From NCBI RefSeq assembly GCF_964204865.1, contig NC_135258.1, positions 3,773,001-3,837,000 of the forward strand: a stretch of DNA of 64,000 bases, in the 5' to 3' direction. Below are positions 34,605 through 44,980 of the stretch, in pieces; within the stretch, counting starts at the first letter, position 1; each line of letters starts with the position of its first letter. This DNA is from Styela clava (Eukaryota > Chordata > Ascidiacea > Stolidobranchia > Styelidae). A model generated the notes under the pieces. It was not told the DNA's origin. It saw only the letters and a list, made by a program, of their open reading frames with translations, and searched no databases. The translations under genes and the position numbers were made by a program.

Positions 34605-34790
34605 TACGACTCCGGAGTCGTATTTTCAAAAGCTACGGAGTCGGAGTCGTATCTTCAAAATGTGCAGAGACAGAGTCGTCTTTTCAAAATCTCCGGATCC
34701 GGAATCGTATTTTCAAATTCTCCAGAGTCGGAGTTGTATTTTCAAATTTTCCGGAGTCGAAGTTTCATTTTCAAATTTCTTATCCCCGAT
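34605..34790 (+). repeat. Minisatellite of about 30-33 bp
   Basis: Five to six imperfect units follow the plan CTCCGGAGTCGGAGTC, then GTATTTTCAAAA. Unit lengths vary, and two + strand frames stay open for 70-100 codons through the array by chance of composition. Confidence 0.8.
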
Positions 34791-34950
34791 AAATCCGAGG
34801 TGTAAAATCTGCGGTACCAACAAAGTCAAGTATACCGCTTCACCCACTGTGACCAGAACATCTTTGTTATGACGCCTAATAAGCAATGTTAAAAATTAAT
34901 TTGTTATTCCCGATAAATAAATAACTCAAAATTTCTTTCTTCATTCCCAG

Positions 34951-37088
34951 TCGATATCTCTGTGAAAGTTCAATTCAGAGGCAGTGTGATGCCGTCATAC
35001 CGCCATGAGGAAACGATCACGGTGAGTAATTGTGGATCGTATTACGCTTATTTTAATGTTTATTAGCCCTTTTATAACTTAATCAGCTTTATTGTTTTAC
35101 TTTGCAGGCAAAGAATGAGCATGGTGAGATATGGGTGAACCTTTCACGTTATTTCATTTTATAAACTGAATTAGAGTAGGGGGCAACTTTGTAGACAATT
35201 TCTGGGTTTTGTAATTTGAATCTTTTTTGATATTGAACTCGTAAACGCAACAGCCTTTGTTTTCAAATTCGACGTGGCGCGTCCAGTGAAGTGACGTTTT
35301 CGCATCCTTGTTTGAATAGTAAATGTAATTCGAATGTTTTAATATAAATATCCACCTTCGAATGAACTCATATGGGTAATTTTTTATTTGATTGATTTTC
35401 AGTAGGAAATTAGCTTTTTCATGTATTACGTAAATTTTTACCTCAATCAGAGCTTCCTGAAAACTTTTCTGACCGCAGTAAATTTTCTCATGTGAAAGTG
35501 ACCCCGACACTAAATGGTTGGGCAAGCCTGATCTAAAGAGTCGAAAGTTAGGTTTTGTTTTTGAAAGCTGTTGTTGGAGTCGATAATTTATCAAACGGAG
35601 TCTGATATACCCAACATCAAAGACGAAATTAAAAAATATTGTTCTATTTTGCACAGAATTGAGAGAGAAATTGGCTAAAACTCTGGAAAACGCGTTACTG
35701 GATAAGCAGATAGATGAAGTCACCATAACAACCGAAATTTGCCATGGCAACAAGATTCATTCAACCCATGTCACCAAATTTGACGCAACAACTCCAAATG
35801 GGCTGGATGAGGCGACTCTTGTTACCACTGCTAAAGATAATGACATCACTAAAGCCGTTACGCCATCTGCAACAAGAAGTACTACAGAAGTTCATGACGT
35901 CACAACAACAACTGTGCTTGAAAACGTGTTCACAACTCGATCGATCACTTCGATTGCTTCCACTCAATCGTTCCAGAAGTCGACTTCAATTGTGAAAACA
36001 GGTTGGGTTAACATTTTTTGTAATTATTTTATATAAAAATGAATCTTGGAAGATGGTCTCACGAGTATCATGAAAATCGGTTACCATTCAGGACCACACC
36101 TCGATATCGAGTTTATCATAACTTTGGTGAATATAAAAATAAAAAAAAAATGATAAAAACAATACTCATTAATAATTGTCTCCTGAACATCTGACTTGAA
36201 ACTTTGTTGACTGTGATTTTTGTTTTCAGGAAAGTGCGACGTTACTTACAATTCGAAATGTTTTCGAGTGATTGTTTATGACAAGCTCAACGTCACATTA
36301 AACGTTGCTAAATCTCTTTGTGAAAACAAACTAGCTAATATTTATGACCTCACACACCTAAATCTGTTGAAGGATTATTTACGCCCATTGATTCCTGATG
36401 AACGATCATGGTTCGGAGTTTGTACTGGAATGTCTTACAAGGTGAATCAGAATATTATTATTTAGTCTGAATAGCGTTGCTTTGCTTTTAAAAATATAGA
36501 ATTCCAGATGAAGTATGAAAAATAGTGTCACCGCATTTTATTTGCCAATAAATTTTAACTCTCTTCAGGTGAAAACTTCGGACGGTAGATAAATTCCATT
36601 CAAATTGCGACTCCCGATTCGCAAATTGAATAAATAGCTTTTGTCAGCGTTTTTGGTTCGGTCAATAATTTCAATCAGAACTTTGGTCTCTACTTAACTA
36701 TTTTACGGGTAGTTTCAATTTTGACTTTGTATGCGACTCCAATACCAGCAAAAACATCAATCTTTCGACTTCATCTCCTTTTTGTGCATTTAATTTGAAA
36801 GTGTTAACTATTTAATATATATTCCCAGAAGCCATATTCGTTATTGCTATATTTCTCAAAACCCTAGAAATATATATTTTATTGTAACAGAACGGCACAC
36901 TTTATTCGGCGAATGATCAAGTTATGTCTCTGTCGAATAGGACGTGGGCAGATAGTTTTCCGAATTCCGATGTTTCGAGAACAACTGTTTCTGTTCGTGT
37001 CTATAACGACGCTGGGAAGAATGAAGGAATTTTTAATTATCGCCCTGACTGGCGAAATTTCGGAGCAATCTGTGAAAACGATGAATAA
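34951..37088 (+). CDS. C-type-lectin-like protein, copy 2 (first exon not found)
   Basis: Exons proposed: 34951-35021, 35108-35123, 35657-36001, 36230-36441, 36891-37088 (TAA). All are GT-AG, and phases 1-0-1-1-0 mirror copy 1. 35657-36001 gives a short coiled coil (LREKLAKTLENALLDKQ) and a long Thr/Ser-rich stalk (TTTTVLENVFTTRS). 36230-36441 and 36891-37088 form the lectin-like domain: CDVTYNSKCFRV, LCENKLANIYD, WFGVCTGMSYK, NGTLYS, GAICEN. The domain exons are the same 212 bp and 198-201 bp as in copy 1, and the intron after 36441 is still similar to that of copy 1, so this is a tandem duplicate. It has an extra Cys (GVCTG) and a Trp that copy 1 has lost. A signal-peptide exon ending in phase 1 is expected upstream. 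The AATAAA at 37107-37112 is a likely poly(A) signal. The first two exons are the least certain. Confidence 0.72.
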
Positions 37089-37106
37089 TAACTTTGAAAA
37101 AATGTG

Positions 37107-37112
37107 AATAAA
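37107..37112 (+). terminator. Poly(A) signal of lectin copy 2
   Basis: AATAAA lies 19 bases after the stop codon. It is short for a 3' UTR but plausible in a compact genome. Confidence 0.5.
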
Positions 37113-37986
37113 CTAGAATGACTCTAATCAAAAGTTTAACTTTGGAAACTACTAATCAAGTGTAAAACTGCAAGCCCCAAGAGCTAGTATTGCCTATATT
37201 TTGATTTATACCGGTATATATATATATATATTTTGATAGAAATCCCCGCAAATTCGCGCTTGGAAGTTCGCGAAATTTCAAATCTTTCAAATTTGATTCC
37301 AAAATGCACACATTTTATTAGGAGTTCACATTTTCCTGGCTGCCTCAAAATGAGAAGCAAATTTCATGCATTTCATGACTGTGCATTTCGAGGTCCTGCT
37401 GCACAGTGCAAGAGAGGGTAGGGAGTCTCGCGTAACCGCTCCTGGTAGTTACAAATTTAATATGTTTTACATTTGATACCACTTTTTCTTTATATTTGCT
37501 CTATATTTTTCCATGTGTTACACATATGTGAATCTTATAACTTTTTTGGCAAATATTTTTGTCGGAATTAAATTAGTTTACAAGAATATCATTTCGTATT
37601 GTGTAGTTTAAAGATCTAAATGAAAACTAGGCATAAGACAACAAAAACGAGTTCGAATCTATGGTTATCTTAGTAGATGAGTTACAAGGACAATCATTAT
37701 TAAACAATTACTCGACCAACTCGCAATTCTGATTTTGACGATAAACAACAAATAAAACATTTTAATTTTAAGATACGATGCTTACATAACTGTATTCCAA
37801 ATAGTAATATTACAACTTGAAATCGTGATGAAAATCCGACAGATACTTCACCCAAAACCGATTCGACTCCAGTTACTTCAGCCAAGCATCTGGTTTTGCT
37901 AGTCATTCCGGGTTTTGTTTTGCAATTTTAAGCAAGGATTTGCTGTTTTGAATCGTGTAATTCTTGGGTTTTGTGGAAGTCGGACT

Positions 37987-40900
37987 ATGGCTGCGTCGTT
38001 GGATATCAAGCTTAAAAGACTTTCCAAGATTTATCACCAAGGGGTATGTTTAAAAACATTAAAATAAATATCTGAATCATTGTTTTTTTTTATTCGGTAC
38101 CGGTACGGTACCGTAAGTCAGTGAATAGGAACGTGTACGGAACCGCTATCGTACCGGTACCAGTATCAGCACGTTCTGAACCAGTGAACTGAACTTTTGC
38201 ACACTGTTCTGATTTTTCAATCAATCAATTTTATTTGTTCACTGTGATAGAAACAAAACACAAAACAACAACAAACAAAATACACAGGACCTAGAAGACG
38301 GGCATACGATAACTTAATGAAAAAGTTAAAAACGTACAAGTACGTGCCCATCCACCAAAAACAGTCAAAATAACACAATATAAAATCGGGCAATACTTTT
38401 TAAATTAAACTTAAAACAGTAAAATGTGAGACGTGTATCTGTAACACAACTGTGCTATTCCTACAAAACTATGGAATAAAAAACACTCGCTGACTTAAAA
38501 TGGTGATGCTGTAGTTCAATTTCATTGCAAAAATAACACAGCGAAAAAAAATTTTTACTAAAAAAACAAGCTCGGTAAATAGATTGAATGTTCCATAGCA
38601 GTCTATGCACAAACTGACAAATCATGAATTGGGTTATCGGCTTCTTCTGTCGTTTTCGATTAGGTCAATTTAAAATCTTTGTCTCCGTTCCAATGCTTCC
38701 AACATTATTAATATCGAATTTCCACGAACGACCACCATTCCAACAGGTGCAGTGGTCCCATCTTTTCTGTGCTCTGTTCCATCATCCACAACTAGATTCT
38801 TAAAAGGATCTAAACCTTGCAATATACTCGTAACAGATCGTCCACCATTTAACTTTAAATCCAACCTTTTATCCAATAACTTATTTAATTCCGGTGGATG
38901 GGCTTTGTTCATGTAGATATAACGTGATACAAATACCAGAATACCGAAACATACAGTGCGTAGCATTTTCTAGTCTTTACAAGCAGAAAGTCCGCATCCG
39001 ACGACGCCTGGAATCGAAGTGTTTTCGCATGGTACCGTACAGCCGTATGTTTGTTTGTGTTGCCTTGTAATTTGTATGCTGTATCTTTGTTTGGTTATAA
39101 CTAAAAATCTAAATATAGTTACAATAGGCTGCTTCAGTTCTGTGTGTTTCTCTGTCTTTAGTTAGTTATTGCTGTGTTACCGTACAACATTATGGTCCAT
39201 ATCAAATAACACAAACAAATCATTAAACAGCAAAATAGCACAGTCAGGCAGTAAATATAGTCAAATATCACAGTAAAATACCGGTACTGAAATACCACAA
39301 TATCAGTAAAATAACAGCTAATATGAATTTAATCTGTAATATCCCAATGTACCCAATACAGCAATAATTGGATAAAAACAGCACATTGCCGGCCCGACCC
39401 ATGGGACCAAAAAAATTGTTTTTCGTAGCCCATAATTCTACCTCATGGAAATAAAAATCAAAAAAGAAATTCACTATTTTAACAGGAGACTGTCTCTGGT
39501 GTAGTCATTGTTCAATCTAAAGATTCTCTTCCCCATCAAGGTATCATGATGTTCGTTGAAGGTGTCGCAACTCTTACACTAAGTTCGAAAAGTGTCGGAA
39601 GATTGGAGGCGATGTATAGCTCAGTGAAACCGTTGAATGTATTTTCACATACATTGGAAATTGCAAAACCGGGAAAGTATGTGTTTTTACTGTATTTTAT
39701 GCAGATGTTCTCTGTGATATAAGTTCAGTCAAGAATAGGGGCTCCCGAAGTATGCGAACCAAGATGGCAGACATTGGAATGTAATATGTGTACTAGGTTA
39801 GGGTTAGGCCATAATTTTAGGTATAAATACTACGGGAGGCTCTTGGCTAGTCTTCCAAGTGATAATAGGACTAAAATAAAGAAAATTGGAAAAAAATTAT
39901 CGCCTAACCCTAACCTGTCACCCATGTTACGTTCCGATGTCCGCCATCTTGGTTCTCATACTTCGGGAGCATCGGTTGGGCACCCCTGGGCTAAAGCGTC
40001 GTTTCCTAACCTATGTGGAATTCCTCCCAAAGAGGGATTTAAATGCCTTTGGGGAAGAATTTTACTTTCTTTACTTTACTGTTCGAAGTATTACTAATAT
40101 CTTTTACTCATTAGTATAAGCGTAATGCATGTATGCATAAATTATAAACTACTAAAAATATACAAAAGCAAGTGTACAAGTTGTGTGAACCGCAAGAAAA
40201 CTTTTCGTGTAAGATCGAATAGCAGATGCAAATAAAGTTTATGCATGGGGGGGGGGGGGGAATAAGGAGCTTATAAAATAGGTTTAAGGCCGGAATGCGG
40301 ATTTAAATGCCTTTGGGGAAGAATTTTACTTTCTTTACTTTACTGTTCAAAGTATTACTAATATCTTTTACTCATTAGTATAAGCGTAATGCATGTTTAC
40401 ATAAATTATAAACTACTGAAAATGTACAAAAGCAAGTGTACAAGTTGTGTGAATCGCAAGAAAACTTCTCGTGTAAGATCAAATAGCAGATGCAAATAAA
40501 GTTTATGCATGGGGGGGGGGAATAAGGAGCTTATAAAATAGGTTTAAGGCCGGAATGCGTCAATAAAGATCAGAGACCACTGGTCTTATAAATATCATGG
40601 GCTACCCAATAGCTAGGATCAGTACACAAATTATCATCGTTTTTTAACTAGGAAGAAATTCTTCACTATGGGGGAATTTTGCCATTGATGGGTAGGAATT
40701 TTGCTTGGTATTCACTGTACTAAGTACCTATAGCACCCTTTGAAAGTGCTGCCTTAGTAGACTAGTCAAGTTTACTTTGGGAATGTAATCTTAAAATGTA
40801 TCTGTAGACATTACAACTCCAGTCCTAATTCCAATAATATAAGGTGGCACTCTATTTTTACTAATATTTAACTATAATTGTTTTTCCATATTTTGTCAGG

Positions 40901-43506
40901 TTTATGCCTGGAAGAATGGAAATTGCATTTGAATTCCCATTGCAAGCAAAAGGAAATAAAGTTCTTTATGAGACCTACCATGGAGTGTATGTGAACATAC
41001 AGGTAGGATATGGTTTTTATATTTGTACAGGGGGAGAGAAAGCGAAAAAGGCCAAAAAATCATATTACGAATCACAGTCTCGTGCATGGTACCTGACTTA
41101 TCATGGAGTGTATGTAAATATACAGGTAGAATTTTGTTTGCATCGTTGAGGGGGAAGGAAAGTCGATAACACTACTTATCCATATGTGGAACCTTGGTAA
41201 ACCAGTAGCCTGCCTGCCTATTCATGTTGTAAACAAGTATAAATTTTTTGTCCCATAAACTGGAATCTTTTACCTGAGGCTACAGCTCAAGTGGTTCCCA
41301 AACTTTTAGTCAAATTATCAGGAAAAAAGCTCAAGCTGCACTTGCACAAAAAAAATTGCTGCCTTCAAATAAAACTCCATTTGGTGATATTTAATGTGTA
41401 CTTTATGCCTTCTAATACTAATTTATGCTAACTAAAATCACTCATGTTTGCAGTGCGCAGGGGGCATAAGGTTTGGGAACAGCTGTACTACGGAATTGAA
41501 ACTGTTTTATTTTTCCAGTACAAGATTCAATGCAATATGAAGCGGCCTCTTCTAAACAAAGACTTGTCGAAAGAATGTGAAATATTACTGGAATATAAAA
41601 CAGGAGAGAACGCAATTACGAAGCCTCTGTCGTTCACTATAACACCGGGATCACTACAGAATATCAAAGATGTAAGAATATTCTGATTTCCTGTTGTGGA
41701 ATGTTTTGAGTGTGAAGTAGGATTTACATATTTATCTGGAAGGAGAGTAGAACCGATAAGGCGGCTTAATCATATGACCAACGACGGCCTCTCGTTTGAT
41801 TACCAGTCCATGTCGGGTATGGCATTAGTTAGCCAGTTATTTGTTTTCAGAAGCATGGACTTGATGCTGGAGAATGCCGTAATCGACCAGCGGTTACGTG
41901 AACTACCCTATGACAGCGAGGAGTCTAGCAATCTTCTCACACATAATTAACTGCCCCACGGCAGCAAGGAGTTCAGCAATACTCTTGCACATAATTTTCC
42001 CCCATAGTATTCCAAATCCCAAAATTTTATACTTTTTCTTTCTTATTTCTAATTATTCAGTTTTTTTAATTTCCACAGAAAACTAAAGTCCCACGTTTCA
42101 CAGTCAGAGGAAAGCTAGATAGTTCTATGTGCTGCATCACGAAGCCGTTCACAGGAGAAATAGTTGTCGAAAGATCAGAAGCTGTTATCAGATCAATTGA
42201 ATTGCAACTTCTAAGAGTGGAGACTGTGGGCTCTGCAGAGGGATTTTCTCAAGAAGGTAATTTACTTATTTGAATTGTCATTCAGGGTTCGGTGTCTATA
42301 TATGACTGGAGAATAGGAAAGATGACCTAGAATGTCATGCTACATCATTGGTTTTCAAGTAGGGGTTCTGCCAACTTCAACAGAGTGCAACCTGTGGGCT
42401 CTGCAGAGGGATTTTCACAAGAAGGTTTAAAAATAATTATTATTTTGCGTGTTTATACACTTTCTGCAGTACTCCCGTAGCAGGTGTACCAGGTTAGGGT
42501 TAGGCCATCATTTTATTCCAATTTTCCTTATTTTATTTCTATTACATGTTTGGGGACTGTCTGTGTTAGCCAAGTGAATATACCCCCTGTCCATTGGTTT
42601 CAGTCCCTTCACACAACTTGATGAAATAGGCGAACAAAACTAGTTACCTTCATATAGGTGCTCATACTTTTGAAGCACCCTTTTTGGTGCGTACAAGGCT
42701 ATTTACCTCAGCGGAAGGATTTATTCAAATTTGTACGCTTTGAGCCTTACTTAAGATTTCGTTTACTTCCTTGATTCTGTAATTAGTTGTATTTGTTTGT
42801 TTTATCAATAATTTTATAACCTGTTACACTGATCATAGCAGTGGCAACTTCTTTGTGAGCCCCTTTTGAAGACTCAACATATGCAGCCCTACACTTCTAC
42901 TACTTCAATTAAAGTTTGTAGTTTTTCATGCCCTGCCATCAGTTATTTTATGCAGTATGTTTAATAATGAAAGGCCAACAAACAAAATAAAAGAATTATT
43001 GCATTACAGTTAAAAAGAATGGCTGTCCAGTGAAGACATTGGGTACTCCCATAGTATGTGTACCAGGTTAGGGTTAAGCTATAATTTTAGTCTGATTTTC
43101 CTTATTTTAGTTCCATTACGAGTTCGGTTAGTTACTGCCATATTGGTACACATACTTCTGAAGCGCCATTTTGTTTGTGGCCTCCAGGAAACGACTCCCT
43201 TGAGAGGCCAAAAGCTAAGGTTGAGAAACCCTGATTGACAGAGTCGAAATGAACTTATATTTAATAAACTAATACACAATTTCTTTATTTATTGCAGCTA
43301 CCGAGATCCAGAACATAGAAATTGGCACTGGTGACGTTTGCCACGGTCTTACCATACCAATCTACATGGTGTTCCCCCGGTTATTTGCTTGCCCTACAAT
43401 AGAGGCAACTAACTTCAAAATTGAGTTTGAAGTGAACATTGTCGTGGTCTTTGAAGATGATCAATTAATTATGGAGAAATTTCCAATTAAACTTACCAGA
43501 TTTTGA
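37987..43506 (+). CDS. VPS26C: VPS26C (DSCR3), Retriever subunit
   Basis: VPS26C is the arrestin-fold subunit of Retriever, which works with the CCC complex and SNX17 to recycle cargo from endosomes to the plasma membrane. Exons: 37987-38043, 39486-39676, 40900-41002, 41519-41671, 42079-42256, 43298-43506. All are GT-AG with consistent phase and yield 296 aa, close to the human 297. Recognisable stretches are [13 protein letters not shown] at the start, [18 protein letters not shown] in exon 3, CNMKRPLL in exon 4, [14 protein letters not shown] in exon 5, and [15 protein letters not shown] and [13 protein letters not shown] in exon 6. Start chosen as the first Met, matching the family. Intron 1 hosts an antisense SmG gene; other introns hold MITEs and partial copies of exons 3 and 5. 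Confidence 0.96.
38230..38236 (-). terminator. Possible poly(A) signal of the SmG gene
   Basis: On the minus strand AATAAA occurs about 435 bases after the stop codon, before a CAATCAATCA-type stretch. A closer signal was not noticed, so this is tentative. Confidence 0.3.
38670..38912 (-). CDS. SNRPG: Small nuclear ribonucleoprotein G (SmG), intronless, antisense in VPS26C intron 1
   Basis: SmG is one of seven Sm proteins that ring the Sm site of U1, U2, U4 and U5 snRNAs. The 80-residue reading starts at the ATG at 38912 (MNKAHPPEL) as in SmG of other animals, and has LKLNGGR (Sm1), [10 protein letters not shown], then [20 protein letters not shown] (Sm2), ending in a short extra tail QRQRF-like (RRQRF). 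The open frame extends upstream to 38966, but the start at 38912 fits the family. No intron interrupts it. Lack of introns and location inside another gene suggest a retrocopy that became, or replaced, the working gene; alternatively the gene is simply intronless here. No poly(A) tail remnant is seen, and a minus-strand AATAAA lies at 38230-38236. Confidence 0.93.
   Translation of the reverse strand: MNKAHPPELNKLLDKRLDLKLNGGRSVTSILQGLDPFKNLVVDDGTEHRKDGTTAPVGMVVVRGNSILIMLEALERRQRF
39738..39970. mobile_element. MITE family A, long form
   Basis: Closely related to the copy at 15912-16147, with GGGGCTCCCGAAGTATGCG and CATACTTCGGGAGCATC ends and the same inner blocks. No matching target duplication, because the right flank runs straight into another element end (TTGGGCACCCCTGG). 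It lies in intron 2 of VPS26C. Confidence 0.85.
40035..40559 (+). repeat. 264-bp tandem duplication in VPS26C intron 2
   Basis: Unit 1 is 40035-40298 and unit 2 is 40299-40559. They start GGATTTAAATGCC and end GGCCGGAATGCG and differ at only a handful of positions, plus the length of a G run (14 versus 10). The duplication is recent. Confidence 0.92.
41092..41168 (+). repeat. Partial duplicate of VPS26C exon 3 end with donor site
   Basis: ATCATGGAGTGTATGTAAATATACAG followed by GTAGAA repeats the last 32 or so bases of exon 3 (to 41002) and its donor. The following G-rich intron bases (GGGGGA..GAAAG) are repeated too. The shift is 123 bp. It keeps a donor but has no convincing acceptor, so it is probably not an exon in use. 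Confidence 0.85.
41288..41485. mobile_element. Possible hAT MITE in VPS26C intron 3
   Basis: Ends resemble hAT termini: CAAGTGGTTCCCAAAC and GTTTGGGAACAGCTG. I found no target duplication, so this is based on the inverted ends alone. Confidence 0.45.
42382..42424 (+). repeat. Partial duplicate of VPS26C exon 5 end
   Basis: CTGTGGGCTCTGCAGAGGGA then TTTTCACAAGAAG followed by GT repeats the last 42 bases of exon 5 (to 42256) with two or three changes, 168 bp downstream. Like the exon 3 remnant it retains a donor-like GT. Confidence 0.85.
42478..42679. mobile_element. MITE family A, intermediate form
   Basis: Ends AGTACTCCCGTAG and TTTTGAAGCACC. Flanks CTTTCTGC and CTTTTTGG agree at 6 of 8. 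It contains CAGTCCCTTCACACAACTTG, seen also in the copies near 48045, 49560, 53653 and 57604. It lies in intron 5 of VPS26C. Confidence 0.75.
43042..43167. mobile_element. MITE family A, intermediate form, internally deleted
   Basis: Ends GGTACTCCCATAGTATG and CATACTTCTGAAGCGCC. No matching flanks. It lies in intron 5 of VPS26C, inside what looks like an old hAT remnant ending GGTTGAGAAACCCTG near 43228. Confidence 0.7.
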
Positions 43507-44980
43507 ACAGTATGTTTGCGTAGACCTCAAGTTCTTGACATTTCATCGACGGAGCATTCATATCTTTGCTCAGAGATGAGTCATCTTTACTTCTGTTTGA
43601 GTGATTGTAATTCACTATTCTATACAGCAGTGGTTCCAAACCTTTTATAGCTTGTGGCACCATTCCGGAGACTTGCAACACTCATGGCCCCGTTTTATAT
43701 TCTGGTGGTGTTTATAGTGTTATTTTGATTAGGGTTTTCTTATGGTTTTAATCAAGACATGTCCGATGATTCTAATCAATGGAAATTTCACACGCTTGTA
43801 ACAATTTCAGAATTTACTGTAGCGAGTCTTTAAAATGTGCTTCAGAAAGACTCTAGTAAAGCCCATTACAGGGTCATTCCTGGTCTGGTGTTTGACACAT
43901 CTCCATTATGACAGTCCCCTTATTGGTCTCAAATTCACTCACAGAGACACTCCCAGGGGATACAAGTCAAGTCAATGCTGTTTTGCGTCAAAATCAGTCC
44001 GCTTCATAGTGGGCTTTCCAAAAAAAGCAGTGAAATGTATTAATATGGGTCGCATTTACATTGGGACTTTAACTCTCATCTTCTAGTAAACAACCAATTC
44101 TTTTAAGCAGCATTCAACTAAAATCTACTGTCAGTTGAATTGATTCAATTATTGCTCAAGTCCGACTGAGAGAAATGTTTTGGTGCTTTCTCTGGTTACT
44201 TATGATTTTCTTTTACTGATTTATCGCAGTAATGTATCAAGTGCAATATTTAAAATAAAATCAGTGTAAACGAATTTTTGTTTATAATTTTGAATGGGGA
44301 TAGATTTTTATGTACTATTGCGTACACGTGTAGACTGTACCTCCCTGAGGCCAACTAATAGGCGAAATAGGGTTGTAAGTAAGGAGAGTGTCATATTCCT
44401 GTGTAGAGTAAACATGTTACTTTGCAGTAGGTGCCATTTACGTAGATACGCCACTGATGGAGTGCGATTTGCGCTTCACACTGGCTAGTGTTCCATTAAA
44501 AAAGATTGAACAAATCTAACATGTTCGTGTCGAAGATGTTCCATTACATTTGAACCCACGACAATTGCACCTGCATACTGTTGCACCTATGAAATTTTTT
44601 TTGTTTTACTCATGTTTGAACTCATACTAACCCCAACCCATGGGTTTTAGCACCCGCATATAGATTGAACTCGCGGATATAGACATGGGTTCAAATGTAC
44701 GGTCACCGTCGACGATAGCCGTGAATGTTGGAAGCGCTGGGCCGACTGGCGTCACGATGTGGGAAAATCGACCTTAATCAACTCTTCCCATAGTATGATT
44801 TTTTATTTGTTATTATATATTTTATAAATACCGCTTTTGCGCCCTGCTTCGCAAGGGATGCCGGGGTTACTTTCAAAAGCTCCTAAAACAAAAATGATTA
44901 AATTGTGTCTGAGCGGCGGCATAAATTGCAATTGTTGCGTCATTGTTAACTTATTGCTGATTTGTAATTGTTGTTAGTTA
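43507..44980. other. Downstream flank of VPS26C, no gene seen
   Basis: A hAT-like left end (CAGTGGTTCCAAACC) occurs at about 43628, without a recognised partner. Otherwise no long frame or repeat is supported up to the LINE. Confidence 0.5.

Larger units (their letters stand above)
27825..34950. other. Intergenic repeats between the two lectin-like genes
   Basis: No gene is recognised. The contents listed separately are a mariner-like MITE (28327), a hAT MITE (29565), a tandem repeat (30072), a SINE-like repeat (30860), a 1.2-kb hAT (32066), MITE A (34084) and a GGAGTCGGAGTC minisatellite. The first exon of lectin copy 2 should lie in or near this stretch but was not found. Confidence 0.6.

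Noticed and set aside
38913..38966. N-terminal extension of SmG to the upstream Met at 38966
   Set aside because: The family starts at M(S/N)KAHPPEL. The 18 extra hydrophobic codons would add a membrane-like segment to a nuclear RNA-binding protein.
41444..41686. Longer frame around VPS26C exon 4 starting at 41444
   Set aside because: The left part is intron and hAT-like sequence. The acceptor at 41517-41518 fits the protein family and the phase.
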